Of a DNA stretch of 44,938 nucleotides, positions 8,424 through 17,426 are shown piece by piece. A model generated the notes under the pieces. The model did no database searches. It had not been told where the DNA came from and was given only the letters and a program-made list of their open reading frames with translations. The stretch spans positions 1 through 44,938 of the forward strand of contig RKRN01000209.1 of the NCBI GenBank assembly GCA_007571365.1, written 5' to 3'. A program made the translations under genes and the position numbers. The stretch comes from Candidatus Latescibacterota bacterium. Lineage in GTDB: Bacteria; Latescibacterota; UBA2968; UBA8231. Positions within the stretch are counted from its first letter, which is position 1; each line of letters begins with the position of its first letter.

Positions 8424-8816
8424 ATGAGCCAGACCCAGATTCCCGAGCACTTGATCTACTCGGAAAGCCACGAATGGCTTCAGTTAGAAAGCGACATCGC
8501 CACCATCGGCATTACGGATTTCGCGCAAACCGAGTTGGGCGACATCGTATTCGCCGAGTTGCCCGAAGTGGGCCAGCACCTCGAACGAGGCGAGACCTTT
8601 GGCACACTTGAGGCGGTTAAGACCGTCGCCGACCTGATCGCTCCGGCTTCCGGCGAGGTGCTAGAAGTCAACGACAGCCTCGCTGAAGAAGCCGAACAAA
8701 TCAACGAAGACCCTTACGGCAGCGGTTGGCTGCTGGCGATCCGCATCGACGACTCTGCTGACTTAGACGACTTACTCAGCGCCCAAGACTACGCCGACCT
8801 GATCGCCAGCCACTGA
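8424..8816 (+). CDS. gcvH: Glycine cleavage system H protein (lipoyl carrier)
   Basis: A 130-residue H protein with the lipoyl-attachment motif FGTLEAVKTVADL (Lys66) followed by PASGEVLEVN, both diagnostic. GAGAGG lies before the ATG. H protein shuttles the methylamine group between the P, T and L proteins of glycine cleavage. No gcvT, gcvP or lipoyl-ligase gene is nearby, so here it is a solitary H protein placed next to the biotin-carboxylase genes. Solitary H proteins also serve as lipoyl relays in other bacteria. Family identity is certain and the role in this organism is less so. Confidence 0.94.
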   Translation: MSQTQIPEHLIYSESHEWLQLESDIATIGITDFAQTELGDIVFAELPEVGQHLERGETFGTLEAVKTVADLIAPASGEVLEVNDSLAEEAEQINEDPYGSGWLLAIRIDDSADLDDLLSAQDYADLIASH

Positions 8817-8947
8817 CCTTGCATTTGTTCACTATACGTGCGCTTTTTATAAGGAATGCACATTGCATCGTGGGAAACTGGTTCAGCGGTCCAATCCCAA
8901 GGGTTGGAACATGCCAAAAGTAGCTTAAATTTGATTCGCGTTACACC

Positions 8948-9463
8948 GTGGATAGACTCTTGTTGGAAAGAAGCGTACTGGTCCTCAATCAAAACTACGA
9001 GCCGCTAAGCGTATGCAGCGTACGTCGGGCCTTACTGCTAATTTTGCGCGGCAAGGCCGAAGCGGTCGAAAAAATGAACGAGGTGATTCATTCGGTTTCC
9101 CAAGAGTATCCGGTGCCCAGCGTCGTCCGCCTCGATCGCTACATCCGCGCACCGCGCCGACGGGTCGTGCTTTCCAAGCGCAACATCCTCAAGCGCGACA
9201 ATCACCAGTGCCAGTACTGCGGCAGCAAAGAAGGCAAGCTAACGGTCGATCACATTGTGCCGCGCACCAAAGGAGGGCAAGGGACTTGGGAAAACCTCGT
9301 CTGCGCCTGCGCCCTGTGCAACAACAAGAAAGGCGAACACCGGCCCGAGCAGGTCGGCCTCGTGCTCCGCAGCAAACCCAAGCGCCCCAATAACGTGAGC
9401 TTCATCCGCAACTTTGTCGGTATCGACGATCAGCGCTGGAAACCGTATCTTTTTATCGACTAA
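8948..9463 (+). CDS. HNH endonuclease family protein
   Basis: A 171-residue protein starting at GTG. The HNH core has a zinc-binding CQYCG...CALC pair and the catalytic VDHIVPRTKGG segment with downstream Asn in ENLVCAC. The N-terminal half (VLVLNQNYEPLSVCSVRRAL) is the conserved extension of a widespread chromosomal HNH family found in many non-mobile contexts. That makes a housekeeping or repair role at least as likely as mobility. It precedes scpA by 15 bases on the same strand. The upstream 131-base gap contains no gene. Confidence 0.85.
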   Translation: MDRLLLERSVLVLNQNYEPLSVCSVRRALLLILRGKAEAVEKMNEVIHSVSQEYPVPSVVRLDRYIRAPRRRVVLSKRNILKRDNHQCQYCGSKEGKLTVDHIVPRTKGGQGTWENLVCACALCNNKKGEHRPEQVGLVLRSKPKRPNNVSFIRNFVGIDDQRWKPYLFID

Positions 9464-9478
9464 GGCAGGTGCTCTCTC

Positions 9479-10291
9479 ATGGAACGCGACGCAATCGAAC
9501 AGGAAGAAGCCGCTCTCTACGAAGTTAAGCTCGATGTCTTTGAAGGTCCGATGGACTTGTTGCTCTATCTGATCCGCAAAGACGAGTTGGACATCTACGA
9601 CATTCCCATCGCCCACATCACCACCCAGTACCTGGGCTTCTTGCAACAAATCCACCAACTCGACATCGAACAGGCCAGCGACTTTATCCTCATGGCCGCC
9701 ACTCTGCTGCGGATCAAGTCGCAGATGATGCTGCCCCGCGAGGAACTTGGTCTCGACGACGATGGCGACGGCGAAGAAGACCCACAGGCCGAGTTGATCC
9801 GTCGCCTGCTAGAGTACCAGCAATTTAAGGACATTGCCGACTGGCTGGGCGTCCGCAAAAACGAGCGGCGCGACGTGTACCTGCGCCGCCAAGGGCCGGG
9901 CGGCAGCGTCGAGGAGCCAGCCCAGCTACAGCCCGTATCGCTCTTCGATCTCTTAGTCGTGTACAAGCACGTGCTCGACACGGTGCCCGAAAACTTGGTC
10001 CACCAAATCGTCGAAGAAGAAATCTCAGTCGCCGAGTGCATTGACTACTTGTTGGCCGTGCTCGAGCGCAACTCGCGCATTAGCTTCATGGGCTTGCTCC
10101 AAGGCCGCGACCGCCAAGCCCTAATCGCCACCTTCGTCGGGATTCTAGAACTGCTCAAAACTCAGCGCGTCCGCGTACAGCAGGCGCGGCCCTTTGGCGA
10201 GATCTGGATCGAGCAATCCCCACTCCAACCTTCGGCTGAACTCAGGTCGAAGCCAACCGCAGCAGGGGCCATTCAGACCCGTGAGCCGTGA
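9479..10291 (+). CDS. scpA: Segregation and condensation protein A (kleisin)
   Basis: A 270-residue ScpA with the diagnostic N-terminal region (YEVKLDVFEGPMDLLLYLI) and the following helix KDELDIYDIPIAHITTQYL. It has an acidic middle linker and a C-terminal winged-helix region. ScpA bridges the SMC heads and works with ScpB in chromosome compaction and segregation. A purine-rich AAGGCAGG precedes the ATG. Its last codons overlap the start of scpB by 11 bases, which supports translational coupling. Confidence 0.94.
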   Translation: MERDAIEQEEAALYEVKLDVFEGPMDLLLYLIRKDELDIYDIPIAHITTQYLGFLQQIHQLDIEQASDFILMAATLLRIKSQMMLPREELGLDDDGDGEEDPQAELIRRLLEYQQFKDIADWLGVRKNERRDVYLRRQGPGGSVEEPAQLQPVSLFDLLVVYKHVLDTVPENLVHQIVEEEISVAECIDYLLAVLERNSRISFMGLLQGRDRQALIATFVGILELLKTQRVRVQQARPFGEIWIEQSPLQPSAELRSKPTAAGAIQTREP

Positions 10292-10937
10292 ACTCACAAC
10301 GGGCTCGCGCGACGTCAATCCGGCGCAGGCGCGGCCGATCATTGAGGCCATTCTGCTGACGGCCGCCGAGCCAGTAACCCCGGGGCGCCTCGTCGAGCTG
10401 TTCGCCGGGTACAACGGCCGCGACATCCGCGAGGCCATTGACGCGCTCAACGCCCAGTACGAAGCGGCCGGGCACGGGATCGAGATCGTCGAATTGGCCG
10501 GCGGCTATCAACTCGCCTCGCGTCAGCAATGCGGCCCTTGGCTGCGCAAGTACCACAAGGCTGTGCGCCAAGTGCGCCTCACGCCGGCCGGCCTCGAAGT
10601 TCTCGCCATCGTCGCCTTCAAGCAGCCAGTAACCCGCGTCGAGATCGACAACATCCGCGGCGTTAGCTCGGCCAGCGTGTTGCAAACGCTGATGGAACTC
10701 AACATGGTCCGCCTCGCCGGCCGCTCCGAGGGCATTGGCAAGCCCATGCTCTTTGGCACCACCCGAGAATTTTTAGTCCACTTTGGTCTGCGAGGGCTAG
10801 GCGAGTTGCCCAAGCCCAAGGAATTAGAAGAGTTGCTCGCCGAGGGCCAGCAGCCGACTGCCGCTCGCCAGCTCGCCTCCGAGCTAGGCGAGTTGCAAAA
10901 GCAGGTGGAGGAAGAGGGCGAAAGTGAACGCTCCTGA
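10281..10937 (+). CDS. scpB: Segregation and condensation protein B
   Basis: A 218-residue ScpB with two winged-helix domains. The conserved motifs are RPIIEAILLTAAEPVTPGRL at the start, LTPAGLEVLAIVAFKQPVT mid-protein and IGKPMLFGTTREFLVHFGL in the second domain. The frame is open further upstream inside scpA. I chose the GTG at 10281 because it gives a family-length protein and a short overlap with scpA. It dimerises and binds ScpA in the SMC complex. An acidic C-terminal tail overlaps the pseudouridine synthase start. Confidence 0.92.
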   Translation: MSRELTTGSRDVNPAQARPIIEAILLTAAEPVTPGRLVELFAGYNGRDIREAIDALNAQYEAAGHGIEIVELAGGYQLASRQQCGPWLRKYHKAVRQVRLTPAGLEVLAIVAFKQPVTRVEIDNIRGVSSASVLQTLMELNMVRLAGRSEGIGKPMLFGTTREFLVHFGLRGLGELPKPKELEELLAEGQQPTAARQLASELGELQKQVEEEGESERS

Positions 10938-11673
10938 GCCGCACATGCGCCTCAATCGCTTCTTGGCCCGCTGCGGGGTGGCCTCGCGCCGCCACAGCGA
11001 TGCGCTGATCCAAAGCGGTGCCGTGCGCGTCAACGGCGAGGTCGTCGCTGAGCCGGGCCGAGTCGTCGCCGTGAGTGCCGATCAGGTCGAGTGCGGTGGC
11101 CGGGTCCTCGCCCTGCCCGGCCAGTACGAATACGTGCTTTTGCACAAGCCGGCCGGCTATCTAGTCACCTGCCGCGACCCACGCGACCGGCCCACGGTCT
11201 TCGACCTCTTGCCCGAGCTCCACCCAGGCACCGTACCCGTAGGTCGCCTCGACCTCGACACCACCGGGCTTTTGCTGCTGACCGACGACGGTGCGCTCGG
11301 CCATCGGCTGCTGCACCCGCGCTTCGTCGTCGCCAAGCGCTATGAGGCCATCGTCAGCGGCGACCCGCACGAGGCCCAACTCGACCGGCTGCGCCAAGGC
11401 ATCGCGCTCGGCGACGGCCCCACAGCCCCGGCGCAAGTACGAGTTGAGGAGCGCTGGCGCAGCGGCTGGGCCAAGCAGGCGCGGCTGAGCCTGTGCATTC
11501 ACGAGGGACGCAAGCGCCAAGTGCGTCGCATGCTCCGCGCCGTCGGCTATCCGGTGCGGCAATTGACGCGGGTCGAATTCGCCGGGCTGACTCTCGGCCC
11601 GCTCGCCACCGGCCAACATCGCCGGCTCAGCCCTGGCGAGGTCCGCCAACTCAAAGCCGAGGTCGGCTTGTGA
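10924..11673 (+). CDS. rluB: rRNA pseudouridine synthase, RsuA/RluB family
   Basis: A 249-residue protein with an N-terminal S4 RNA-binding domain (RLNRFLARCGVASRRHSD). The catalytic domain carries the family motif VGRLDLDTTGLLLLTDDG, whose first Asp is the nucleophile. The C-terminal GRKRQVRRMLRAVGYPV motif is typical. The family modifies uridine in 23S (RluB) or 16S (RsuA) rRNA. The scpAB-rluB order favours RluB, but target specificity cannot be read directly. The GTG start overlaps scpB by 14 bases, and an ATG at 10945 is an alternative. Confidence 0.88.
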   Translation: MNAPEPHMRLNRFLARCGVASRRHSDALIQSGAVRVNGEVVAEPGRVVAVSADQVECGGRVLALPGQYEYVLLHKPAGYLVTCRDPRDRPTVFDLLPELHPGTVPVGRLDLDTTGLLLLTDDGALGHRLLHPRFVVAKRYEAIVSGDPHEAQLDRLRQGIALGDGPTAPAQVRVEERWRSGWAKQARLSLCIHEGRKRQVRRMLRAVGYPVRQLTRVEFAGLTLGPLATGQHRRLSPGEVRQLKAEVGL

Positions 11674-12341
11674 AACGGCGCGGGCTCGTCATCGCCATCG
11701 ACGGCACCGTCGGCACCGGCAAGACCACTACGGCGCGGCGGGTGGCCGAGCGGCTAGGCTATCGCCATCTCGACACCGGCGCCATGTACCGGGCTGTGGC
11801 CTTAGCGGCGACCCGTTGCGGGGTGGCACCCGAGGACGAAGACGCGCTGGAGGCCCTGCTGGCGACCGCAACCATAGACTTGGACTCGGGTCGGGGGCGC
11901 GTCCTGCTCAACGGACAGGACATCAGCGAGGCCATTCGCCGGCCCGACATTACCCGCCGGGCGGGCGCATACGCAAACGTGCCCTTGGTGCGCCACATCC
12001 TAGTCGCCCAGCAGCAGCAGTTGGGTCGAGCAGGCGGGGTAGTCGCCGAAGGGCGCGACATAGCCGCGGTGGTCTTTCCCGACGCCGAGCTAAAAATCGC
12101 CTTGGTCGCCGACCTCGATGAGCGCACCCGCCGCCGGCATCGGGAATTGACCGCCAACGGAGTGTGTACCACATTCGCACAGGTCCGCTCCGACATCCAA
12201 ACTCGCGACCAGCAAGATGCCGAGCGCGACTACGGCGGTACGAGCGCAGCAGACGAGGTCGTCGAAATCGACACGACTTGCATGACTTTGGCAGACCAAG
12301 TCGATTGCGTCGTCGCATTGGCCCGCCAACGCGGAGCCTAA
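11670..12341 (+). CDS. cmk: Cytidylate kinase
   Basis: A 223-residue CMP/dCMP kinase. The P-loop (IDGTVGTGKTTTARRVAERL), the substrate segment HLDTGAMYRAVAL and GRDIAAVVFPDAELK are all family hallmarks. The first Ser/Gly of the usual GPSGxGKS loop is replaced by GTVGTGKT, which is still a valid Walker A. It converts CMP to CDP in pyrimidine salvage. The start GTG overlaps the preceding stop (GTGA). The cmk-rpsA order is one of the most conserved in bacteria. Confidence 0.95.
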   Translation: MKRRGLVIAIDGTVGTGKTTTARRVAERLGYRHLDTGAMYRAVALAATRCGVAPEDEDALEALLATATIDLDSGRGRVLLNGQDISEAIRRPDITRRAGAYANVPLVRHILVAQQQQLGRAGGVVAEGRDIAAVVFPDAELKIALVADLDERTRRRHRELTANGVCTTFAQVRSDIQTRDQQDAERDYGGTSAADEVVEIDTTCMTLADQVDCVVALARQRGA

Positions 12342-12347
12342 CCAACG

Positions 12348-12399
12348 CTGGTGCGGAAAATCCGCGCCAGTACCACACTACGCGAAGTGCGCACTTCGC
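12348..12399 (+). promoter_or_regulatory. Tandem hairpins in the cmk-rpsA gap (rpsA leader)
   Basis: The 84-base gap holds two strong stems. CTGGTGCGGA (12348-12357) pairs with TCCGCGCCAG (12361-12370) around an AAA loop, with one G-U pair. GCGAAGTGC/GCACTTCGC (12382-12399) is a perfect 18-base palindrome. Neither is followed by a T-run, so termination is not implied. They sit just upstream of a GAGGA about 13 bases before the rpsA ATG. Ribosomal protein S1 controls its own translation in other bacteria, which makes a leader role plausible. Confidence 0.5.
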
Positions 12400-12425
12400 C
12401 TTAACCTTTTGAGGATCTGCGCAAC

Positions 12426-14216
12426 ATGACCGAAGAAACCACAGTAACAGCAGAGCTGCCGGAAACTCCGGTGTACGGCAACGTCAGCGTTGAAGAGCTG
12501 GAAAAGCCCGAGTACGATCAGGCCCAATTCGACGAATTCATGGCCCTCTACGAGGAGAGCATCTCCGGCATCAAAGAGGGCCAGATCGTCAAGGGCACGG
12601 TCGTCTCTATCGGCCCCAGTGAAGTGATGGTCGATATTGGCTTCAAGTCCGAAGGCGCGGTGCCGGTCAAGGAATTTTCCGACCCCGAGTCCATCGAGCA
12701 AGGCCAAGAAATCGAGGTTTTCTTAGAGGACGTCGAAGACCAAGAGGGCCAAGTCGTGCTTTCCAAGCAGAAGGCCGATTTCATGCGGGTCTGGGATTTG
12801 ATCAAGGATGCTCACGACACCGGCAACACCGTTGAGGGCCGACTGACGCGGCGCATCAAGGGCGGCATCGTCGTCAACCTCTTTGGCGTCGAGGCCTTTC
12901 TGCCCGGTTCGCAGATCGACATCCGCCAAGTCAAAAACTTCGACCAGTTCATCGGCCACCAGTTTCCCTTCAAAATCATCAAGCTCAACAAGGCGCGGCG
13001 CAACATCGTCGTCTCGCGCCGCGCCGTGCTAGAAGAAGAGCGCGCCCGGATGCGTGCGGAGATCGTCAAGGTATTGGAGGAAGGCCAAATCCGCGAGGGC
13101 GTCGTCAAAAACATCACCGACTTCGGCGCTTTCATCGACTTGGGTGGCGTCGATGGCCTGCTCCACATCACCGACATGTCGTGGGGGCGCGTCAACCACC
13201 CCTCGGAGTTGGTTTCCATCGGCGACCGCATCAAGGTCAAGGTGCTCAGCTACGACCGCAAGCGCGAGCGCATCTCCTTGGGGCTAAAGCAACTAACGGC
13301 CCATCCGTGGGAGAATATCGAGAATAAGTACCCGATTGAGAGTCAGGTGCGCGGCAAGGTGGTCTCCATCACCGACTACGGCGCCTTCGTCGAGTTGGAG
13401 GAAGGCATTGAGGGCCTAGTCCACATCTCTGAGATGTCCTGGACCCAGCACGTGCGCCATCCTTCCAAGCTAGTCAACCTCGGCGATATCGTCGAGGTCA
13501 AGGTGCTCAAAATCGACAGCGAAAACCAGAAGATCTCGCTCGGTATGAAGCAAACCGAAGACGATCCGTGGGATACCCTCAACGCCAAGTACCCCTCTGG
13601 CACCAAGATCAAGGGCACCGTATGCAGCCTGACCAATTTTGGGGCTTTCGTCGAAATCGAAGAAAACATCGACGGGCTGGTCCACATTTCGGACATGTCC
13701 TGGACCAAGCGCATTCGCCAAGCCAGCGAGATGTTCAAAAAGGGCGACGTAATCCCGGTGGTTGTCACCGAAATCGACATCAAGCGCCGGCGCATCTCGC
13801 TCAGCCACAAGGATGCTTTTGCAAATCCCTGGCCTCACTTTGCCGAGCAGTACGCCATAGGCGTCGAGGTGCGCGGCACGATCTCGCGGCTGCTCGAGCG
13901 CGGCGTGGTCGTCTCACTCATCGACGAAGTTGATGGGTTTGTGCCGCTGTCGCATTTGGCCATTGAGGGGTTGCAAACCCCGTGCCAGAGCTTTGCCGAA
14001 GGGCAAGAGATTCCGCTAGAGGTCATCGAGTTCGACAAGAACCAGAAAAAGATCGTCCTCAGCGTCCGCGAGTACTTCAAGGACAAGGATCAAGCCGAGT
14101 ACGAAGCCTACTTAGCCGAGCATCCCGTCCAGGCCATGGCTGTCGAAGTCGCCGCCGACAAGGACGACGAGATGGAAAGCTGGGGCGACGCCCACGGCGA
14201 GCAAGGCGAGTCGTAA
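12426..14216 (+). CDS. rpsA: 30S ribosomal protein S1
   Basis: A 596-residue protein with six S1/OB-fold repeats. Repeats 3-6 are recognisable by recurring segments (DFGAFIDLGGVDGLLHITDM, DYGAFVELEEGIEGLVHISE, NFGAFVEIEENIDGLVHISD and a final, more divergent VVSLIDEVDGFVPLSHLA). The first two repeats are the ribosome-docking type. S1 binds mRNA leaders and brings them to the 30S subunit. It is slightly longer than the E. coli protein because of an acidic C-terminal tail. A good intrinsic terminator follows, closing the long run that begins upstream. Confidence 0.96.
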   Translation: MTEETTVTAELPETPVYGNVSVEELEKPEYDQAQFDEFMALYEESISGIKEGQIVKGTVVSIGPSEVMVDIGFKSEGAVPVKEFSDPESIEQGQEIEVFLEDVEDQEGQVVLSKQKADFMRVWDLIKDAHDTGNTVEGRLTRRIKGGIVVNLFGVEAFLPGSQIDIRQVKNFDQFIGHQFPFKIIKLNKARRNIVVSRRAVLEEERARMRAEIVKVLEEGQIREGVVKNITDFGAFIDLGGVDGLLHITDMSWGRVNHPSELVSIGDRIKVKVLSYDRKRERISLGLKQLTAHPWENIENKYPIESQVRGKVVSITDYGAFVELEEGIEGLVHISEMSWTQHVRHPSKLVNLGDIVEVKVLKIDSENQKISLGMKQTEDDPWDTLNAKYPSGTKIKGTVCSLTNFGAFVEIEENIDGLVHISDMSWTKRIRQASEMFKKGDVIPVVVTEIDIKRRRISLSHKDAFANPWPHFAEQYAIGVEVRGTISRLLERGVVVSLIDEVDGFVPLSHLAIEGLQTPCQSFAEGQEIPLEVIEFDKNQKKIVLSVREYFKDKDQAEYEAYLAEHPVQAMAVEVAADKDDEMESWGDAHGEQGES

Positions 14217-14236
14217 GCTCCGCAGCAACAGCCAAG

Positions 14237-14277
14237 CGCGGTGGGACGAAAGCTCGTTCCACCGCGTTTTTATTTTT
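14237..14277 (+). terminator. Rho-independent terminator after rpsA
   Basis: A 13-base-pair stem CGCGGTGGGACGA (14237-14249) with TCGTTCCACCGCG (14254-14266), one G-U pair and a four-base loop. It is followed directly by TTTTTATTTTT. It lies 20 bases after the rpsA stop and separates the operon from mutS. This is the clearest intrinsic terminator in the window. Confidence 0.9.
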
Positions 14278-14279
14278 GT

Positions 14280-14301
14280 AACCCCAACCCCAACCCCAAC
14301 C
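14280..14301 (+). repeat. AACCCC hexamer repeat just before mutS
   Basis: Three perfect AACCCC units followed by AACC lie between the rpsA terminator and the mutS ATG at 14307. The complementary strand has three GGGG runs spaced by TT plus one GG, a possible two-tetrad G-quadruplex. No clear Shine-Dalgarno is present, so the repeat occupies the position where the mutS ribosome-binding site should be. Confidence 0.7.
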
Positions 14302-14306
14302 AAGCT

Positions 14307-16931
14307 ATGCCACCGCGAACCAAACTCACGCCGGCGATGGAGCAGTACATGCGCTTTAAGCGTCAGCACCCCGACGCGATTCTCTTTTTTCGCATGGGCG
14401 ACTTCTACGAGATGTTCTTCGACGACGCCAAAGAAGCCGCGCACCTGCTGGGCCTTACTCTAACCTCGCGCCCGGCTGGCAAGGCCGGCGACGTGCCCCT
14501 CGCTGGCGTACCCCATCACGCCATGGAAGGCTATCTGGCCAAACTCATCCAACTCGGGCGCAAAGTCGCCATCTGCGAGCAGATCGAAGATCCCAAAAAG
14601 GCCAAGGGCGTAGTCAAGCGCGACGTAGTGGAGGTCGTCTCGCCGGGCACGGCGCTTTCCGACGCCGTGCTCGACCAACAGCGCAACAACTTCCTCGTCG
14701 GCGTCTGCACACACGCCAGCCGCGTCGGCCTCGCTAGCATTGATTTGTCAACTGGAGATTTCGCGCTCGACGAGATTCCCGCCCCGGATCTGGCCGACGA
14801 GCTAGAGAGCTTAGACCCAGCCGAGCTGCTCATCGCCGAAGGAGCCGACCAACAGTGGGTCGCCACCTTGCAAAACGCCCTGCCGCACGTAGCACTCAGC
14901 CGCCTCGCGGATTGGCACTTCGCCGCCGACACCGCATACGAAACCCTCACCAATCAGCTTCGCGTCCAGACCCTCAAAGGCTTTGGCTGCGAGGACATGA
15001 AGGCTGCCATCTGCGCCGGCGGGGCAACGGTGGCCTATCTGCGCGAAAACCAGCGCGGCGCGGTTGAACACATCAATCGCCTCCAGCGCAAGCACCGCGA
15101 GCACTTTGCCCTCATCGACGCCACCGCTCAGCGCAACCTAGAGCTTGTGGCCAATCGCCAAGACGGAGGCCGCGCCAACACCGTACTCGAAATCCTCGAC
15201 CGCACCCGCACCCCTATGGGGGCGCGTCTGTTGCGCCAATGGGTGGCCCAACCGCTCAAGTCTCCGCCCTTAATCACGGCCCGCTTGGAGGCCGTTGACG
15301 AGCTCCTGCGTCAGCGCAAAAGACGCCGCACCCTCGGCCAATCCCTAGCGCAGATCGGCGACCTAGAGCGGCTGATCGCGCGGATTTGCTGCCTGCGGGC
15401 CAACGCCCGCGACGTGGTGGCCCTCGCCCGCTCGCTCGACATCGCTCCGGCTATTGGCACCGCGCTAGCCACCGCCCAGAGCGCGCTCCTGCAAGAGCTA
15501 TGCGCCAAAGGATTGCCCGACGTCAGCGAATTGGTCGCCGACATTCTCGGGGCCCTAGTAGACGCCCCCCCGGCATCTCTGACCGACGGCGGCCTAATCC
15601 GCGACGGCTATCACGCGGACGTCGATCAACTGCGGCAAATAGCCCGCGGCGGCAAGGACTACATCGCCCGCTTGCAGACCACCGAGCGCGAGCGCACTGG
15701 CATTGCCTCGCTCAAAATCAGCTACAACCAAGTCTTTGGCTACTACATTGAAATCAGCAAGGCCAACCTCGACAAAACCCCGGCCGAGTACCTGCGCAAA
15801 CAGACCCTGACCAACGCCGAGCGCTTCATCACGCCCGAGCTAAAGGAGTACGAGGAAAAGGTCCTCGGGGCCGAGGATCGCCTCAAAGAGCTAGAAAATG
15901 AGCTGTTCTTAGCCCTGCGCGACCGCGCCGCCCGCTGGACGCCCCAAGTCCAGCAAATAGCCCGCGCCATTGCCCGCATCGACGTGCTGTATTCCCTCGC
16001 CGAAGTCGCCGCGAGTGAATCCTACTCCCGGCCCCAAGTCGATGAAGGCTCGCGGATCGAAATCCGCGACGGCCGCCACCCGGTCGTCGAACGCCAGCTC
16101 CGCACGGGCCGCTTCGTGCCCAACGATGTGCGCCTCGACAGCAACGGGGCGCAGATCATGCTCATCACCGGCCCGAACATGGCCGGCAAGAGCACCATCA
16201 TCCGCCAAGTGGGCCTCATCGCGCTGCTGGCGCAGATGGGCAGCTTCGTCCCCGCACGCCAAGCCACCATCGGCGTCGTCGATCGCATTTTCACCCGCGT
16301 GGGCGCGTCCGACAACCTCGCCGGGGGCGAGAGCACCTTCATGGTGGAGATGCACGAGGCCGCCAATATCCTCAACAACGCCACCAGCCGCAGCTTGCTG
16401 CTCATCGACGAGCTCGGGCGCGGAACGAGCACCTTCGATGGCCTGAGCATTGCCTATGCCATCGTCGAATACTTGCACCAGCACCGCGCGGTCCACCCGC
16501 GCACCCTTTTTGCCACCCACTATCACGAGATGACCGAACTCGAAAGCCACCTAGAGCGCGTCGTCAACTTCAACGTGCAGGTGCGCGAAGAAGGCGACCG
16601 CGTGGTGTTCCTCCACCGCCTGGCCCCGGGCGCTGCCGACCAAAGCTACGGCATCAACGTCGCGCAGATGGCCGGGATGCCGGCTCAAGTCGTCGTGCGC
16701 GCCCAAGAGATTCTCGCTCGCCTCGAAAAAGATCAGATCGACACCCAAGACATCCACCGCCGCCCTCAGCCGCCACTTCCCCAGCCGACCCACCAACTGA
16801 CCCTCTTTTCTGCCGCGCCGGCCCCGCCGTGGGTAGCCGAGTTGCAGGACATGGACCTCAGCCAGATTACGCCGCTTCAGGCGTTGCTCAAGCTGAATGA
16901 GTGGAAAGAGCAAATCGAGACCGCGGAATGA
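14307..16931 (+). CDS. mutS: DNA mismatch repair protein MutS
   Basis: An 874-residue MutS of normal length. The mismatch-recognition motif Phe-X-Glu is in FFRMGDFYEMF (near residue 32). The connector and clamp domains follow. The ATPase domain has Walker A GPNMAGKST (near residue 627), Walker B LLLIDELGRGTS and the conserved FATHYHEMTEL. MutS recognises mispairs and small loops and recruits MutL. An in-frame ATG further upstream lies inside the terminator, so the ATG chosen is more sensible. No mutL is present nearby. Confidence 0.96.
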   Translation: MPPRTKLTPAMEQYMRFKRQHPDAILFFRMGDFYEMFFDDAKEAAHLLGLTLTSRPAGKAGDVPLAGVPHHAMEGYLAKLIQLGRKVAICEQIEDPKKAKGVVKRDVVEVVSPGTALSDAVLDQQRNNFLVGVCTHASRVGLASIDLSTGDFALDEIPAPDLADELESLDPAELLIAEGADQQWVATLQNALPHVALSRLADWHFAADTAYETLTNQLRVQTLKGFGCEDMKAAICAGGATVAYLRENQRGAVEHINRLQRKHREHFALIDATAQRNLELVANRQDGGRANTVLEILDRTRTPMGARLLRQWVAQPLKSPPLITARLEAVDELLRQRKRRRTLGQSLAQIGDLERLIARICCLRANARDVVALARSLDIAPAIGTALATAQSALLQELCAKGLPDVSELVADILGALVDAPPASLTDGGLIRDGYHADVDQLRQIARGGKDYIARLQTTERERTGIASLKISYNQVFGYYIEISKANLDKTPAEYLRKQTLTNAERFITPELKEYEEKVLGAEDRLKELENELFLALRDRAARWTPQVQQIARAIARIDVLYSLAEVAASESYSRPQVDEGSRIEIRDGRHPVVERQLRTGRFVPNDVRLDSNGAQIMLITGPNMAGKSTIIRQVGLIALLAQMGSFVPARQATIGVVDRIFTRVGASDNLAGGESTFMVEMHEAANILNNATSRSLLLIDELGRGTSTFDGLSIAYAIVEYLHQHRAVHPRTLFATHYHEMTELESHLERVVNFNVQVREEGDRVVFLHRLAPGAADQSYGINVAQMAGMPAQVVVRAQEILARLEKDQIDTQDIHRRPQPPLPQPTHQLTLFSAAPAPPWVAELQDMDLSQITPLQALLKLNEWKEQIETAE

Positions 16932-17135
16932 GGCTGAGAGCTAAACACACGACACCTACTGCAACCGCGCTAGGTGCGGGCAGAGCTCGTCCTTCCAACG
17001 TACGCGGGAAGCCAGTCAACCCAGGGCGTGGCGTCGGGACGGTCCACCGCTACTGAGACCTTGGTGTTGCTTACCGCGAGAGCATTCGATGACACTCCTT
17101 GCTTGAGGACGGGGTCGTATAAAGGAGACAGCGCA

Positions 17136-17426
17136 ATGATTCGACCAACCGAAGTTCACCCAAGAGCAGACTACCGCATTTGGCTGCGATACTCGGATGG
17201 CGTCGCCGGTGAGATTGACCTGTCGCACCTTGCCGGAAAGGGCGTGTTCAAAATTTGGGACGAGCCAGGATATTTCGCCAAAGTGCATATAACTCCCCAT
17301 AGAGCCATAGCTTGGGACGACGACATTGACCTCTGTGCCGATGCTCTGTACATGGAACTCACGGGCAAATCTGCTGAAGAAGTGATGCCCGGTGCGAAAC
17401 GGATAATGCAGAGCCGCGATGCCTGA
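17136..17426 (+). CDS. DUF2442 domain protein (small, paired with DUF4160)
   Basis: A 96-residue cytoplasmic protein preceded by a strong AAAGGAGA. The pattern is that of DUF2442: an N-terminal beta hairpin region (YRIWLRYSDGVAGEIDLSHL), a middle segment (GVFKIWDEPGYFAKV) and a C-terminal IAWDDDIDLCADALYMELTG. Its last eight bases overlap the DUF4160 gene. DUF2442 and DUF4160 proteins recur side by side in many genomes and are often regarded as a toxin-antitoxin-like module. Biochemical function is not established to my knowledge. The 204 bases between mutS and this gene show nothing recognisable. Confidence 0.8.
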   Translation: MIRPTEVHPRADYRIWLRYSDGVAGEIDLSHLAGKGVFKIWDEPGYFAKVHITPHRAIAWDDDIDLCADALYMELTGKSAEEVMPGAKRIMQSRDA

